In this document: positions 47,810 to 62,060 of the stretch, piece after piece
Layout of the letters: each line of letters starts with the position of its first letter
How positions within the stretch are numbered: the stretch's first letter is position 1
Assembly: GCF_954871325.1 (NCBI RefSeq)
Contig: NC_088778.1
Location: 1,302,001-1,366,000, forward strand
DNA: 64,000 bases
Direction of reading: 5' to 3'
DNA from: Gordionus sp. m RMFG-2023
Taxonomy: Eukaryota > Nematomorpha > Gordioida > Chordodea > Parachordodidae
Notes under the pieces: generated by a model
What the model was told of the DNA's origin: nothing
Database searches by the model: none
Seen by the model: the letters and a program-made list of their open reading frames with translations, nothing else
Translations under genes and position numbers: made by a program

Positions 47810-48085
47810 ATTTCAAAAATTATTTGTCGGCCCGGACCGGTTTATATATTTTCAGGTCGGGCCCGGTTTTTTTTTAAATCAGACCCAACCCGGATTTTTT
47901 TTTAAACATATTGTATTTATTTTTTATTTTTTATATCCTATATCCTATATGATAATAAGGCCAACTCAAGGAAATTTTCTGATTGGATGAAATATATATA
48001 TCAGAGACCTGCAGGCCCGGCCCTAAGTCCGACCCGATCTGGGTACAAGGCCGGACCGTATATTTTAAAACCGGGTATTTGAAAT
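47810..48085. mobile_element. Degraded relative of the GC-rich hAT MITE
   Basis: GTCGGCCCGGACCGG near 47,830 and the terminus-like TCAGAGACCTGCAGGCCCGG near 48,001 recall the AGAGATCTGCA ends and GGGCCGGG interior of the copies at 14.6 and 25.0 kb. This may be two broken copies placed side by side. No target duplication is seen. Confidence 0.5.
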
Positions 48086-48099
48086 TGCCATTTGTCTTT

Positions 48100-51000
48100 T
48101 TGACCAATGTCATTTGCTCACGATTAGGTATTAGAAAAATAGATAAACAGTAGAGTTCCTCTGCAAATACCCATCTTCTTCTTTTAAGACTGGAATCAAC
48201 TTACGAGCCAACCAGCTGTTTATCTTTTAAGATCTAAATCCCAGCCCTGAGTAATAAAAAAAAAGGTGGCATATACTATTAAATTTAAAATTATTACTGA
48301 GATCCTATTATCGAGGTTGAAAAATGGAACTCTTAGCAGAAAGGTTTTTTTTAAAAAAATTTATAAGACACCCAGAATCTATTTCAAAAATTTTCAGGAA
48401 TCGGTATTTAGCCAGCAGAGGGATACGGAAGGAAAATTATGGAACCTGAAAAGGAACGGGAACCAGTGATCCAGAGAATGTTCCCAGAACAGTTTTTGAA
48501 ACGTAGAATCATATTTTAAAAAAATATCTCTTCTTAATTCAGTTTGCTTCGCATAACAATATCATCCTTATTTACACATATCGTATAATTTTATACATTT
48601 AAATTTCAACGGATGATATTGCTATCAAGTCTAATGTTAAAAAGGCAGTGTTTTTCGACACCCATAGGAATATAGTTATTCCTAAATATTTTTGGCATGG
48701 AATGGGCCGGGAACAAACTGAATCTCTCGGGAACCGCTTCAAACTTGACAGCCGAAAACACGGTTAAAAAATGTATTCGGGAACGGGTAGCTTTTTTAGC
48801 CCGGGCTCCCAAATTTTGCCAATTAACCACCCGCGACTTAGAATGAAAAATTTTAAAAAAATTAGGGTCCTACCCTATAGGGACTGACGAGGAAAAGCCC
48901 GCATTCATTATTCATAAATACTTCTTATTTTTGATGTTCTTAAATTCTGAATATAGCATTTGCATTTAGAAGAAAAATAAAGTTAGCGACATATAGTAGT
49001 GGATGGATGACCCATTTATAATATACGCTTAAAAGGTATTTTAAAGATATCGCCATCTATGCAGGCAGCGATTTAGAAATTGTACAAAGAAAAGGGAACA
49101 TGATAGGAATCAGCCTAAAAGAAACGGAAAAGGAATGCGACAAAATCCATGATTCATTAATAGATGGAGGATTGCTAATAAAAGAAAAATATTTTTTAAA
49201 ATAACCCCACTCAAAAGGAAGGCATTTTGATTGGTTATCCTTCTAACCGCACCATCTAAAGTAAATATATACATAATTATTGACAATTTTACTATTTAAA
49301 TCTATTATATCTTATTAAAATATTTTTCGAAATCAGATTGGGGTGATATGATGTTATCGAAATTTAATTAACTTGATTTAATAACGATAAGCATAATTTT
49401 TTTTACATTATCTAATTTAAAAACTATATTATAATAGTATTTCTCTACAGATCTAACCAAATATAAATAGATATATGCCTTTCTCTGCACACATAAGAGT
49501 ATAGTTTTTTTTTTTTGAAAAAAACAAAATAACCAAATCGATGTGTTTTTTTTATCTTTTTATATGTATTATACAAAATAAACATTATTAATACAAAATC
49601 ATGCAATTTTAAATGTACATACATTAGATATGTAGATATGTAGATAAGATGGATGAATAGATAATTTTATACGCATTGCCAAATGATAAAATACCCCTGA
49701 AACATCTGCCTCGTTTCAAAAATAATCACTAATGTTTGAAAATATCCTTTTTTTTTTTACAAATCAATTTCGCTTTGTGTAATATAAATCGATAGAAAGA
49801 CCTATAATAATGATAGACAGGCACTTTTTACTCCAAAAAATAGGAAATCGGGGGGGGGGGGGGGGGGTTATTCGCTGATACGGTGGGTTAGCCGGTTAAA
49901 ATGGCGGACGGGCAGGTGAATTCAAAATATTATTCTGGGCAAAATGAAGGGTGATTCATTCTCTCAAATTTTCTAAACCATTTACTAAGAGCCAATTTTT
50001 TCTGTAAATGGAATTTCAGCACGTATCTGTATATAGAGTTACTAAACCTGTCCAATTTTACGCCTGAACTTTCTAATAAATTATCAATAGTGTTGGGTAC
50101 TCGAACTCCTGGACGGCAGGAGTCTGTCAGCGGATATTTTCTACCCTCAAATTCGGATCTTAGACCGGATTTGACCGTAAATAAATTTACTGGATCGGGT
50201 AGAAAACGGGACCGAGATAGGGCAGGGACACTAGTGTTTACTCTGAACTTTATACAATGCTGGAATTCATTTCCGGTAAAATCAGATCCTTCCAGAGATT
50301 GAAAATAATTCTGGCTGAAATGATTCAATATACCGAGAGATCGTGAACATCAACAAGGAATGATCGTCTAAGTATTATTCTTTATTAATTTTAATCTTAC
50401 CATAAATGTATAATAAAAAAAAAATCAACAAATATTCCAGACAACAAATAATAAATAAAATGATAATATACAAAACACTTAATCTCGAGTGGAAGAATCA
50501 TATAAAGATCATTTTTATTCTTTTCTTTAAATAGTTCTATCTACATAATCTTCGCATTTCAAATCCCCCCCCCCCAACTTTCTTTTGTTACAAAAAAAAT
50601 TAAATTAAAATTAAAATAAGAATAATAATATTTAAATTCTTTTCTATTTTTGTCATAAATTAAAAATAAATATAGTAATATAAAATATATTTTTTTTAAA
50701 AAAATAAGTAAGGATAAGTAGGGAGGGGGGGTTGATGTTCATGTTGTTATTTGTGTTGAGTGAGATAGGAAAGATATAGACTTAATAGCTAGATGGTATA
50801 GATTATCGTAAATATATGTAAGTTACATTAGTGCAAAAAAATTAAAATAGAAAAATAGGATAGAATAGAATAGAATAGAAATTGTATTGTAAAGAGTTCA
50901 TTTCATATTTATACATATTTTTTATACAACAGAAATACGTATTATTATTTTTTTTTATCGTTATATATTTTTAAAGTGAAGTTATTTTTTTGCAAATGAT

Positions 51001-51540
51001 ACTCTCTCTGGCTTGGTTTAATGATTATATATTTATGAATAAATTACACTTTTATATATATATATATATAAGTAATAGAGGTATAGTAGATTATTAGAGA
51101 AGATTTAAGGATAGAAAGATGTTTATATATAATATAATATATTCAGGATTATTTGAAAATTAAGATTGATAATGGGAAAAGAGTTCATATAATAATAGTA
51201 ATAATAATAAATAATTCGTCTATTGAAGCTAAATATTTCGTTATAAAAAAAAGTTAAATAGTTTTAGATATGAACCCTCCTCCTTACATCCCTAAAGTGT
51301 CAATTAAGCAATATTTAGGCGTAAATTTGAAATAATATAACGAATTTAATACTTACTTTTTTCTATAAAACCCCTTATATAGGGACCCCAGGCTTGTTAA
51401 CATAATATTACTATTTTTTAAGATATCAAAATGCCTTTAGATCTTATGTTTACTTAGAATATAAAATATCAAAAAAATTCATTAATTCTTTGTTCCAGCA
51501 GTTTTTTTCTTGGATCCTCCAAAACTCCGATATACTTAGG
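48100..51540. other. Gene-free stretch
   Basis: No gene is supported. A pair of overlapping open frames on opposite strands at 49,930-50,328 lies over a more GC-rich patch that starts with a hAT-like TAGTGTTGGGTACTCG end (50,089) and is probably a transposon remnant. Long G and C runs occur near 49,851 and 50,567. Confidence 0.45.
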
Positions 51541-51546
51541 TAGCAT

Positions 51547-51796
51547 CAGAGACCTGCGGGCCTGAACCACCGGTACGGGTTTTAAAATATTTAACACGGT
51601 TTTAAAAACCGGCCCGGTCCTGAAATTATTTTTATACAAATTAATTTCAAAGGGAGAACAAAAATTATTAGGGAAAATAAATGTGTATTTTTTTTTTAAA
51701 AACGTTTTCCTATTATATAATTTTCCGGCTGATTAATTGATAATCGGCCCGGGCCGGATTTTAATAATCATTTCCGGTTTCGTGCCTGTCTCTAAT
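51547..51796. mobile_element. Degraded relative of the GC-rich hAT MITE
   Basis: The left end CAGAGACCTGCGGGCCTGAA and the right end GTGCCTGTCTCTAATTA are roughly inverted copies, and the interior has CCGGCCCGGTCC and CGGCCCGGGCCGG. The length of about 250 bp agrees with intact copies. No convincing 8-bp duplication remains. Confidence 0.6.
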
Positions 51797-51799
51797 TAA

Positions 51800-53270
51800 A
51801 TATATATATATTATACGTTTAAAATCAATTTTCCAAATTTTATTTATTAAATTAATTTATTTTTAGAAAAATCAACATTTTAATACCGGAAATGTACTCT
51901 TGTTTATAATATAGAGTTCAAATATATTTTTTATAATGTAAACTTTTAGGGGGTTTGGCTTTGAAGTTTATAATTATCTTCAACCCTTTACAGGTTGGGC
52001 CTTAATGGTTTTTTAAAAAATAAGGTTTAAAGTTTTGATTTAATATATTTATATGACAAAATAAAATATTTAAAAAAAATAATAAATAGAATTGATGAAG
52101 AGAAATATAAAATAATATTTAGTTTAGATTGGTGTCAGGACTCAGATTCCAGAGATCACGTGAGGTACTTAAAGGGCACATTAATATTTTAAATTTGCAA
52201 TATTTTTGACCAACTACCATCTCGTACTGAACACTAGATTTAGACGAATAGAACAGCTTTAAATATAAAGAGAAGAGAAGAGTGATAATGAAATAGAAAA
52301 ATTGATAAATATTTTTTTTACAATGTTGAGTGAATAATACGCACCAGGGACTGGAGGGCAGGGAACAAGGGATGAGCCTAACCCCTTAAAGGGAACATTT
52401 CTGTAAAAAAAATGTGTCTTAATCCCGAACTGGAAACCAACTGAATTTTTTTTTTCCAAACCGGTTAAAACCGTATAACCGTATCCATTAAAATTGCTTA
52501 AATCGTAACCTTTTATAACTCACAAAGGCTCAGACTCCTGTCATTGTTAAGGGAGTCGTAGAAGTTTTAGTTGATTGAACGATTTACTTTAACCGATTGG
52601 TCAACTTCAAAAAATAACATCCAATAATAAATATTAATTATTCACTTGTAAAAAAAAAAATTACTATATATGGGAGCTTTCGTCTCTGAAGCTCTCATAA
52701 GATTTACGTGCCACGCCAAATCTTTCGAAGCGATTTTTCTGTCATCTAAGGAAATTATTCTTTAGCTAGACTAAATTTTATAAAATAACTTTTAAAAAAA
52801 AACAAACTTTTAAGCCCGGGGTCGGATGAACCACGGGAGACTTTTATAAAAAATCCCAATATGCCCCATGTGCCTGCCCTATAAGCAAAGGAAATCCGAA
52901 TCATTCAAAAAAATAATATTTAGAAACATAAATTAAAATTAATACGCAAGGACCTAAATTTGACGGGCGGAGGCCCGTACCTCGCCCGCTCCGCCGTTCG
53001 CGCGGAACCCGCGTATTATAAAAATTTTGTTATCTCTTTCCTCTTATAAAAACAATTTTTTTTTTTTTTTTAGTATATCTTGCAAAAAAATATTATAACT
53101 TTTATGCATTATATTTATTTAAGAAGTAAATAATTTCGCTTTAAATAATATCTTAAAAAACATTTTCCCAATAAAATTCAATAATATTTTCTTAAAAAAA
53201 AAAAGAAGCAAACATCATTTAAAACGTATATAAAATCATAAAATTATAAAATTATAACAAAAATATGTAT
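51800..53270. other. Gene-free stretch
   Basis: No gene is recognised. A GC-rich island at 52,960-53,020 (CGCCCGCTCCGCCGTTCGCG) is striking against the background but has no ends or coding frame that I can assign. Confidence 0.4.
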
Positions 53271-53278
53271 TAAATTTG

Positions 53279-53370
53279 TTTTTTATACCGTTTTTTTTAG
53301 TTAACTAGGTTTTTTATACCGTTTTTTTTAGTTAATTAGGTTTTTTATACCGTTTTTTTAGTTAATTAGT
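53279..53370. repeat. 31-bp tandem repeat, three units
   Basis: The unit TTTTTTATACCGTTTTTTTT plus AGTTAACTAGG is repeated three times; the third unit has one T fewer, and units two and three have AATT in place of AACT. Confidence 0.95.
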
Positions 53371-53379
53371 TTTTAGTTA

Positions 53380-55950
53380 AAGTGCCTTAGTAAGATTATT
53401 CTGTTTATGTACTATATGAGAAATAATCTTTTGTAAACATTTTCTATTTATAAAAAACATAAGATAGACTATTTACATATGATAATAAGGTAATAAATAA
53501 TAATCTTTTTTTCTTTTAAAAGTTTATATTGTATTTTAGTAAATAAAAGGTAATTATAAGCGTAAATTATCCGGCAAAACGTGCTTTGTTATGTTTACTC
53601 GTAAAAGATTAACCTTATATATATATAGGATAATACCAGGGAACTGAAAATAAGTAGATTCCTAAATACAAAAATAAAAGAAATATATTAATCTGCTATA
53701 ATCACAGCGAAATTCCGAGCATCTTTCTCTACGTGATAGGATTTCTAAGAAAAATATTAGAACTTTTAGGTATATTTAGCTTCTAAGAAAATGTATATTT
53801 TTTTTTCTTTCTAGAATACTAAGATTAGCGAGCGAAGAGTATAGTAGTTGTTAGTTGGAGACCTGTTATAAGCGTTTGAAAGTGCGATTTAAGTTTTTTT
53901 TTTCGTTACTCTGCTTTCTTCGAAAGTTACACTCTATTGTTCAATAACAAACAAACCTCTCCCCCCCCACCCCCCAAAGTCTGATACCATAGTTCTCAGC
54001 TATGGGCCACTCAAAAGACTGAGAAATCTGGGAAATACTCAATGTTAAAAATTAAAATTACCTCTAAAATTATAAACAAAACATAATATTTTTTGTTTTT
54101 TTTATATGAAAGCAAGCAAGCAAGCAAAAAAAGAATTTAATAATACATTCATATTTTTTTCGCGTGTTTAATATTAAATAATATAAAAATTACTGCTTTA
54201 TTTTTACATTAAGCGAAAGTTACTGACCCGTAACCAATAAACGCGTACAACACATTATACAAATATACTTGAACGTTGGTATATGGTGAAATGTTCAACA
54301 ATTGTATTCACAAAATACACATATATGATATTTAATACTATGCTATATTACTTACTAAAAAAAATTGTACAATTTATATAAGCGTTTTTTCCATCGTTTT
54401 TGTTAAATTAATTCTTTGTTTTATATGTTTTTTCTTTAAAGAAATATAGCAATTATTAGACCTTAAAAAAAAAACACAATAAGATAAATTATTCTTTCAT
54501 GCTCGAATGATGTTAATTTTTAGCTTGCTAAAAAAAAAATTGTATTGTTTTAAAAGGTTTCTTAGAGGGTCATTCATTTTGCTCCGTGGAATCATAGCGA
54601 GAAAATTTAGGGAACACGTGTGCTTTTGGTATCTGGCATTCTTTGTTTACTTCTATTACGCGGTGGTATTAATGGAAATCTATTCATCTTATGGCTGTTA
54701 GAAACGGAGCTGATCTTCGGAATGAACCTTCTTTATAAAAAAAAAAAATTAGAAAATCAGAGATTTCTTACTGAAGTATATCCAATTTCGATGGCCCTGC
54801 CAGGAGTTTTTATTAGAGAATAGTTGTTAATGAAAGTTTCCTAAAAACTTTTTAAAAACGTTTTAAAATATTTTATCATCTAGCGGGTAACCTAAAAGTC
54901 AGTTTAAAAAAAAGACTGATCACTGAAGGGGGTTATGACCGTCTTTCTTTAGAGAAATATAAAATATAATCGAATCACCATTTTTAAAAAATCATAAAAA
55001 ATTTTGAAGCGACCTCTAATCTCGGCCATACCGACCTATTCCATCAAAGCAACAATTATTTATTTTATAATCTCTCTCTCTCTTCCCATTCCTTGTTCGC
55101 ATTTCATTTTATTAATTTTCCTTCAGCCATCCATATCCTTCGATAAATTTTAAAAAAATTTTTTGTTCATTATTTTATTTTATTATTTCTTTCTTTTCTA
55201 AAAAAAAAAAAATTTAAAATATAATAATTATTAGCATTGCATATGGATCGGATTGATGATTGGCAAAAGGAGAATGAGATTCACATTTTAAACGAATATT
55301 GGATATTTATATCGATTATAAATATATTTTTTAAAAAAAATAACAATTTTTCCTCGTTTCAATTTGAAAATTGCCGTTTTATTTAGCCTTATAACAGAAT
55401 CACACCCTATAATGATTGAAATCAATAAATAAATTAAATCTATTGGAAGGAAAAAATATTTTAAATTTATGTCAATTAATTGTATTAGTTCCCCCCCCCC
55501 CTTTTTCCTCGACATAAACCTTTTACTTTAACTAATTATTTACAAAAATAAGTTTAATAATTTTTCATATACGTCCTTAACACACTTTTTCTATTTTTTA
55601 TGACAAACATATTTTTGCGAAAAAATGGTATGCGACACATTTAAAAGATCCTTGCTTGTCGCCAATGTGAACTCCTCTCCTTTTAAATAAATTGTAAAGC
55701 GGTATACACTCCAAGGTTTGTTACGATACCCTGGAAGGGGCAAGTATACCCGGGCACAATAGCCCCGGATTGAAAATATCCAGGGGGGGTAGGGTAACAA
55801 AATCTCTTCATCTTTTTTTTCTAAATTTTTTTGAAAAAAAAAATATATGATTTATTATTTATAATGTTGTACGAATCAATTCAAAAGCTAATAATGATCA
55901 GTCACAAAAAAATTTATATAAATTTCAAGGACAAATAAATCCAATTATTA
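53380..55950. other. Gene-free AT-rich stretch
   Basis: Short open frames near 54,507-54,823 overlap in two frames and show no family match. C-runs lie near 53,960 and 55,491 and a short TC repeat near 55,073. I see no RNA gene. Confidence 0.45.
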
Positions 55951-55960
55951 ATTTTTTCCT

Positions 55961-55962
<2 letters not shown>

Positions 55963-56012
<50 letters not shown>

Positions 56013-56014
56013 TA
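55963..56014. repeat. CTTT microsatellite
   Basis: About 13 perfect CTTT units. Confidence 0.95.
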
Positions 56015-56941
56015 GCACGCCGACCAATGATATTTATATCCTAATAGATTGGCGATTCGTTAATTAAAAGTGTCCGTTACGTAGGACACAGCCGTAGTGC
56101 TATTTTGGGGTTTGCGTTTCGGACCGGATGCCATTTATGATCGACATACCCACCACAAAATGGCGCTACAGCTGACTCCCATGTGCATATATTTTTTAAG
56201 GCATTTAATAAACGAATCGCCAACTTAGTAGTAGTAGTAGTAGTATATATCCTCGACACCGACGCGCTATGGAGGAATATATAGCGTTATTTCCGTTATA
56301 CCTAAAATGGCTGCATTAAAAAGATATTCGAGGATACCATTTACAGGATTGGCCGGAATCTGTTAATGCCATTTTCCGGTCTTGGGATAGTTAATAAAAT
56401 TGTCCTTTTGTCACAATTCCGACTTATTTTAACCCTGGTTTTAGCGTTTAATATGTTATGACCCGTCATAGCTGAAGGTTTTCAGTTTTTCTTATTCCTA
56501 ACCAAATTCGATTTCACATTTATTTGATTGTCATTTTGGCATTTGCAAATAAACATTTATAAACATAGCTGTCAATCAAACATGGCCCCGAATGTTCAGA
56601 TACGAGACCATTCCGATCCAACCCTGCCCAAATATCCCCGATAGGTGTATAAAATTTAGGGGGTTCCGAGATAATTTTTTTTCCATTTTTTGGGGCAATT
56701 TGATATGGGGAATTTTGGTCCGGTTGCCCTAATATTCCTTACACTCGTGATTTGGCTTTTATAGACCCTGAAAATGAAGAAGAACGAAACGTCAATCATA
56801 TTACATTATTCGTTTATTCGAAAAAAAAAGGTGTAAAAGTTTTTTCTAAATTTTTAGGGTTAGGTCACCAAACTCAAAAAAACAATTTCTAATTTTACCT
56901 GCCCACTGGGGAATATTTTGTTAGAATGAGCAAATAGAAAT

Positions 56942-57100
<159 letters not shown>

Positions 57101-57109
57101 AAATTTAAA

Positions 57110-60100
57110 TGCTTAAACTTTTCATAAAATTAATATATATTTTTCACATTAAAATGTTTTATAATTTATGTAATTTCAAAAAATATAAAATTGCTTGTTA
57201 AAAATAGACCTTAGTTAACAACAACAAGTAAAATTTGTTGGGGGGTTATTCCCTATAATTATTGTACATATAATTTAATATTTACAATAATGCTAATCTA
57301 AGCATTAAATTTATACATTAATATCTATTTCTCAATTATATATATTTATTAGGTTTTTAAAAATTGTAATTTTAATTATTTATCTTTGCAAGAAGAAATA
57401 AATAAATATCCAATTCTAAATCTATTTCATAACCCCCCCCCCCCCCATCTTTTATAATACTTCCTTTTGTATATAAAGAGGAATGATCTAAGGAGAAACA
57501 AAATGGCGACTCTGACTCGACTGCAACATGATAGAAAATATTGTTAGAGACAACGCGTCGGAAATTACGCTATTCACCTGCAGGTATATAAGGAGGGGGG
57601 GGGGAGAATTCGCTCCTTCTCCGCGTGTCCGAGTGGACCCTGAGCCATCAGCGCGTATACGATTTAAACAAAACAGAGCTTATTTATTTTCTTTGAGGGC
57701 CAACTGGAAAAAATGAATTTGAAGAATCTACTTCAGTCAGCGCCCATCATCAGATCCCAACCACCATTAACAAGGGCGGGGGGGGGGGGCTGCTATACAA
57801 TTGATACATTTTATTTTCTTCATTTCATATTTAGATCATCAGGGCGAAAACCTCTGATTCTCCCACCCCCATATGGTAATAACTGTTAAATCACCCTTCT
57901 CGATGATTAAAATATATAAAATTATTCAATGATAAAATGGTTGCTAGAGAAGTTTGTTGACTTAAATGGCATGCATCCGAGGTACCCAGCCAGAGCGTTA
58001 TTGTTTTAGGGAAAGTCTAGAACTTTCCGTCATCGCGAAGGAACATTAGCTCATGTCGTAAGATGAATCAAATGATTATTTTTTAATTTATTTTACTTTA
58101 GATTTAATGCATCATCTATGGATCGTAATACGTCACTCTAAAAGATAAATTTGACAGGAGAACAATTTATAATAATAAGAGGTCATCCGGCTAACGCTAA
58201 AAAAAAACTAGAACCCTAAATTATAGCTTCTTTTTTCCGGAAAAGGCGGGGGGGGGGGGGTGGAACCGGAAACGCTTGCATCCTCTACCTTCGGGCATCT
58301 ATCGTGGCAGATTTCGGCAAAATAATTTTTTTTTACAGAAAACGGGAATATCAAGAAATCGTTAGTGGAAAATATTTTTTAAAAAAAACAAGATATTTAG
58401 GAATTTTGCAGATATCCGAGCCTAGCCCGGTTCGAACGATTAAGCCTAAACCGAAGTTTCAATCCCGAGTTGAAATTTCGGACCGATATCGACCATTTTA
58501 AAAGGGATCTATAAGAGCTAGATTTCGGAGACTGAAGGGCTCAGGTTATAGGGAAAAAATTTTGCTGGCTTCATAGACGTTTTCTAAAATTGTGATCACC
58601 TTGTCGCGATGGAAATAGGGAACATTTTTTAAATTTTCAAAGTATTGGAAACGTAACGAAAGACATGTATACAATTTTTGGAGGGGTTTTTTTTTAAATT
58701 AAAAGGTTGGTAGAACTCTCCTTCCCCCAATGATGAGGTTTTGATCCTAACATAGCCTAGGACTTCTGCAACCCCTAAGCACAACAATACTCACTCTGAA
58801 ATCTTACCTCCTACAGCATTTTACTCCCAGGTTTCCTGTAAATTTTACCCACCATCTCCAACCCCATTCTACCCTATTCCCTCTACCTAGCTAAAAAAAA
58901 GGATATTTAAAATAAAACGGCCCACAAATTCCCTCCAATTTCAATACGGACCTTTTGTCATAACCCCCCTACTTCTCGTGGCCTGTACATATCAATTTGA
59001 ATCAAAATTAAAGTTGAAATCTTAGATTGGAATATGAATCCTTAGGGATGAGGGTCAGATCTAAAAAACCGGAAGTAGAAATCTCTCTAAGAAACCGATG
59101 CGGTTCTATTAAAAACATGCAACTAAATTTATAACGTTAACGTATATTAATGTTTAATATTTTTTTTTTATCAAATAGTGTTTGGAACCGGAAATAGAAT
59201 CCTCAGAACCTAGGCGAAATCTATGTATAGGTAACCATGCCTTCTCTAAAAAAATTATCTAGATTCGATATTATAGATTATCATTCCAGGAAAATAAAAT
59301 GAGGTCTCAAAAATAAAATCCTATATTAATAATCAATCAAAAGTTGTATAATGTTTTATTTTAAAAAAATATCATTTTTCAGTTCCAAATCAATAAAAAA
59401 AAAATTTTCTTTATTGACTTTTGACATGGATTCTCTACTATCTTATTGGCACTTTTCATATTTGACAAGGAAAAAAAAAATTAATTTATTAATTAATTTG
59501 GCAATATCGATTTTAATATCAATATCAATAAAAAAATTATATATATTATCAAAAATTATTTGAGAATCTAATATTAAATTTAATTTGGGAAAATGAAATT
59601 CTTTCAAAACATTTAACTAAGGAAAATTGGTTCTGTCCCAATAATACGAATTAGCCAGAAATATAAAGTTAGGAATATGTCAAAATAAAATCAAAAATTT
59701 TTGTTCTTCCTTTGAAGAAATAATAAATTGAAGAACATTTTGACACGAAAAAATGGCAGTTAATCATGTTTATTTAAATCATAAATTTTCCTTTTTCTAT
59801 ATATATATATATCTATATCCTCATGGAAAATAAAATTTTTTTAGAGATTAGGTTCCAATAGGAATGCCGGAAAAATACCCAGGAGACAATAATTACTCCG
59901 GACACTAAATTTTACCAAAAAATTATAATTAACATATTAAGTCGATGTTGGAAGGTCCATTTCCGCTAAAGGTATGGCTAAGCCTTGAGGAAAAATAAGA
60001 TCAAATCCTATCAATTTGATCCCCAAAGTTCCTATGCAAAAACAATACTATCACCGAAATGACCAATAAAAGAAGAGGGTTATTTTGATTCATCAAAATC

Positions 60101-60420
60101 AAATCAATTTAATCTAAACAGTTTCTTAGAATTTTTTAAAAACTCTTCATATTATTGTCTGAAAATAGTCGTGTTTCGTATAAACGTCATTTTTCTTCTA
60201 TAACGATTCTGTCAAATTTTTATGCGTTCATTGTGGTCATCCGTAATTTATGTCAGAAGGAATTATCTCCAACGGTGATTGGTCGAATAATAATTTTATT
60301 TTTTTTAATTGGCATGTCCTGTTATTAGCAATCATTAAAAGACATAAATCCTTTAAAAAAAAAATTTCCTTTTTGTTGCCACTATAAGGATAGAGAATTT
60401 TTTTTTGTAAATCATTTATA
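57110..60420. other. Gene-free stretch with several G/C homopolymers
   Basis: G or C runs of nine or more lie near 57,433, 57,595, 57,778 and 58,248. Sequence near 58,410-58,500 recalls the GC-rich repeat interior. No gene is supported. Confidence 0.5.
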
Positions 60421-60425
60421 ATCAG

Positions 60426-60591
60426 CAGAGTTGTTAAAAGATACTTTTTAAATGGATCTAGATACAGATACAACGTCTAAAATAATATCTAGATACAGAT
60501 TATTTAATCAAAAATATATCTAGATACAGATACTATATTTTTATATCTAGATACTGGATCATACTTGTATCTAGAATATTTAACAACTCTG
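60426..60591. mobile_element. Perfect 166-bp hAT MITE
   Basis: TIRs CAGAGTTGTTAAA and TTTAACAACTCTG pair perfectly over 13 bp. The 8-bp target duplication ATAATCAG flanks it exactly (60,418-60,425 and 60,592-60,599). The interior consists mostly of ATATCTAGATACAGAT-like motifs repeated about five times with the palindrome TCTAGA in each. There is no coding. CAG.G.TGTTAA ends and 8-bp duplications are standard for hAT. Confidence 0.93.
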
Positions 60592-60614
60592 ATAATCAGG
60601 AAGGCCATCATACC

Positions 60615-60828
60615 TAGTGTTGTCAATCCTCAATATTTTATCCAGAAAAATATTATGGAAGCCTAAAGATTTTGTTCATAGATGGCACATAGGATTGAAC
60701 ATCCTATTGGCGAGATCTTGAAGCTTAGGCAATATTTTCCTGGCTATGATTGTTGAGGTTAGCCGTTTTTAATCGGCTAAATCAAGCCGTTTTTAATCGG
60801 CTAATTCAAGCCGTTTAAACAACACTAC
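60615..60828. mobile_element. Candidate hAT-type TIR element
   Basis: TAGTGTTGTCAATCC on the left and GTTTAAACAACACTA on the right form 9-12-bp inverted ends. The interior near the right end has two tandem copies of AGCCGTTTTTAATCGGCTAA. No matching target duplication was found, so support is moderate. Confidence 0.5.
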
Positions 60829-60839
60829 CATTATCCAAT

Positions 60840-61820
60840 AATTTTCTTATGAACAAAAAAAAACATCGAAATTTTATATTAAAAAGAAATGATAATATTT
60901 TAAGAGAATGATACATAATTTGTTATTACATGTAAACAATAGCTTTTAATGTTTTGAACATAGGTAATATAATTTTATTTTTTATTTTATAGTAGATGTA
61001 AATACAAAGATAGGTAGGTAAGAGATTGCATGTTGTGTGTGTATGTCTAGAGTACTTTAGTACCTAAAAACATTTTAAAAAAACAATATATAAAACAAAA
61101 TTATAGAAGCAAATGTTTTTTTTTATAAGTTATCATTTATTTTAATATCTTCTTTTTTTAAAAATGTATGAAAATGAATTAATAATATATTATTAAAAAA
61201 TTATAATAAAATACAATTTTTAAAAAATAATGACCTTATCATCCAAATACTGTGGATCAAACTCTCTCCAGCTCCCATCACTCCACCCCCCTCATACTCT
61301 CCTACCTTTAAAAACTGCATAATAAGATTGTTTATGATGTTGTTGATAAATAGATTATTAAAAAAATTAATATAATAGATATTAGATTTTTGTAAAAATT
61401 TTTATGGAAGGCAAGCTAAGCAATTCTTAGGGTGGAGTAAAAGAAATTCAAAAAAAAAAAATAATATGCCTTTTTTTTTTTTTTTTTAAATGTTTGTTTT
61501 TTTTTTAAAATATTTGTTTTTTTTAGTTTTTTTTTTAGCTAAATTAAATTTTCTGTATAATATACACAACCACCAACGCACTAACAAAAAATAAACAAAA
61601 TAATATATTATTCAAATTTATATTAGAAGTTAGAAAAATTTGTTTTGTTGTTATTTTTTGCCTTTAAATTGGAAAACAAATATTAGATTAGATTAGATTT
61701 ATATATATATATATATATATATATCGGAAGAATTTCTGGAAAACTTAGAAAGACCCTGACAGCAGAAGATTTAACGGTAAAAAAAATAAAATCTTTTAAT
61801 ATTTATTTATTATTATTTAT
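60840..61820. other. AT-rich stretch, no gene
   Basis: Only poly-A and poly-T tracts and a TA repeat near 61,699-61,722. Confidence 0.6.
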
Positions 61821-61827
61821 ATATGTT

Positions 61828-62060
61828 CGGCCGCCAAGTGAATCGCGGACCATAAATTTGCGACTTTTTAGGACTCGTTTCTAGTAAACGCGATTTCGCT
61901 CAAAAAATAGCGCGGGTGGCGATGTTAAATTATACGACCATGTTGTTGTTGTTTAGCGATGCGTTTGCGCACCGCTTGAGTGATTTCGCGGTTTCCTTCT
62001 ACGAGGACTTTGCATTTACCATTAACGCGAGTAAATCGCGGCTTAGTGGGCAGGGCTATG
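61828..62060. mobile_element. GC-richer island with weak inverted ends
   Basis: GGCCGCCAAGTGAATCGCGG near 61,829 and AAATCGCGGCTTAGTGGGCA near 62,033 are roughly inverted. The interior has repeated GCGATTT and TTTGCG motifs and a GTTGTTGTTG stretch. It stands out sharply from the AT-rich flanks and is probably a degraded transposon; the family is unknown. Confidence 0.45.

Noticed and set aside
49930-50328. 132-codon minus-strand frame overlapping a 70-codon plus-strand frame
   Set aside because: The sequence is a GC-richer repeat-like patch beginning with a hAT-like TAGTGTTGGGTACTCG end; neither frame resembles a known family, and being open on both strands is expected by chance here.
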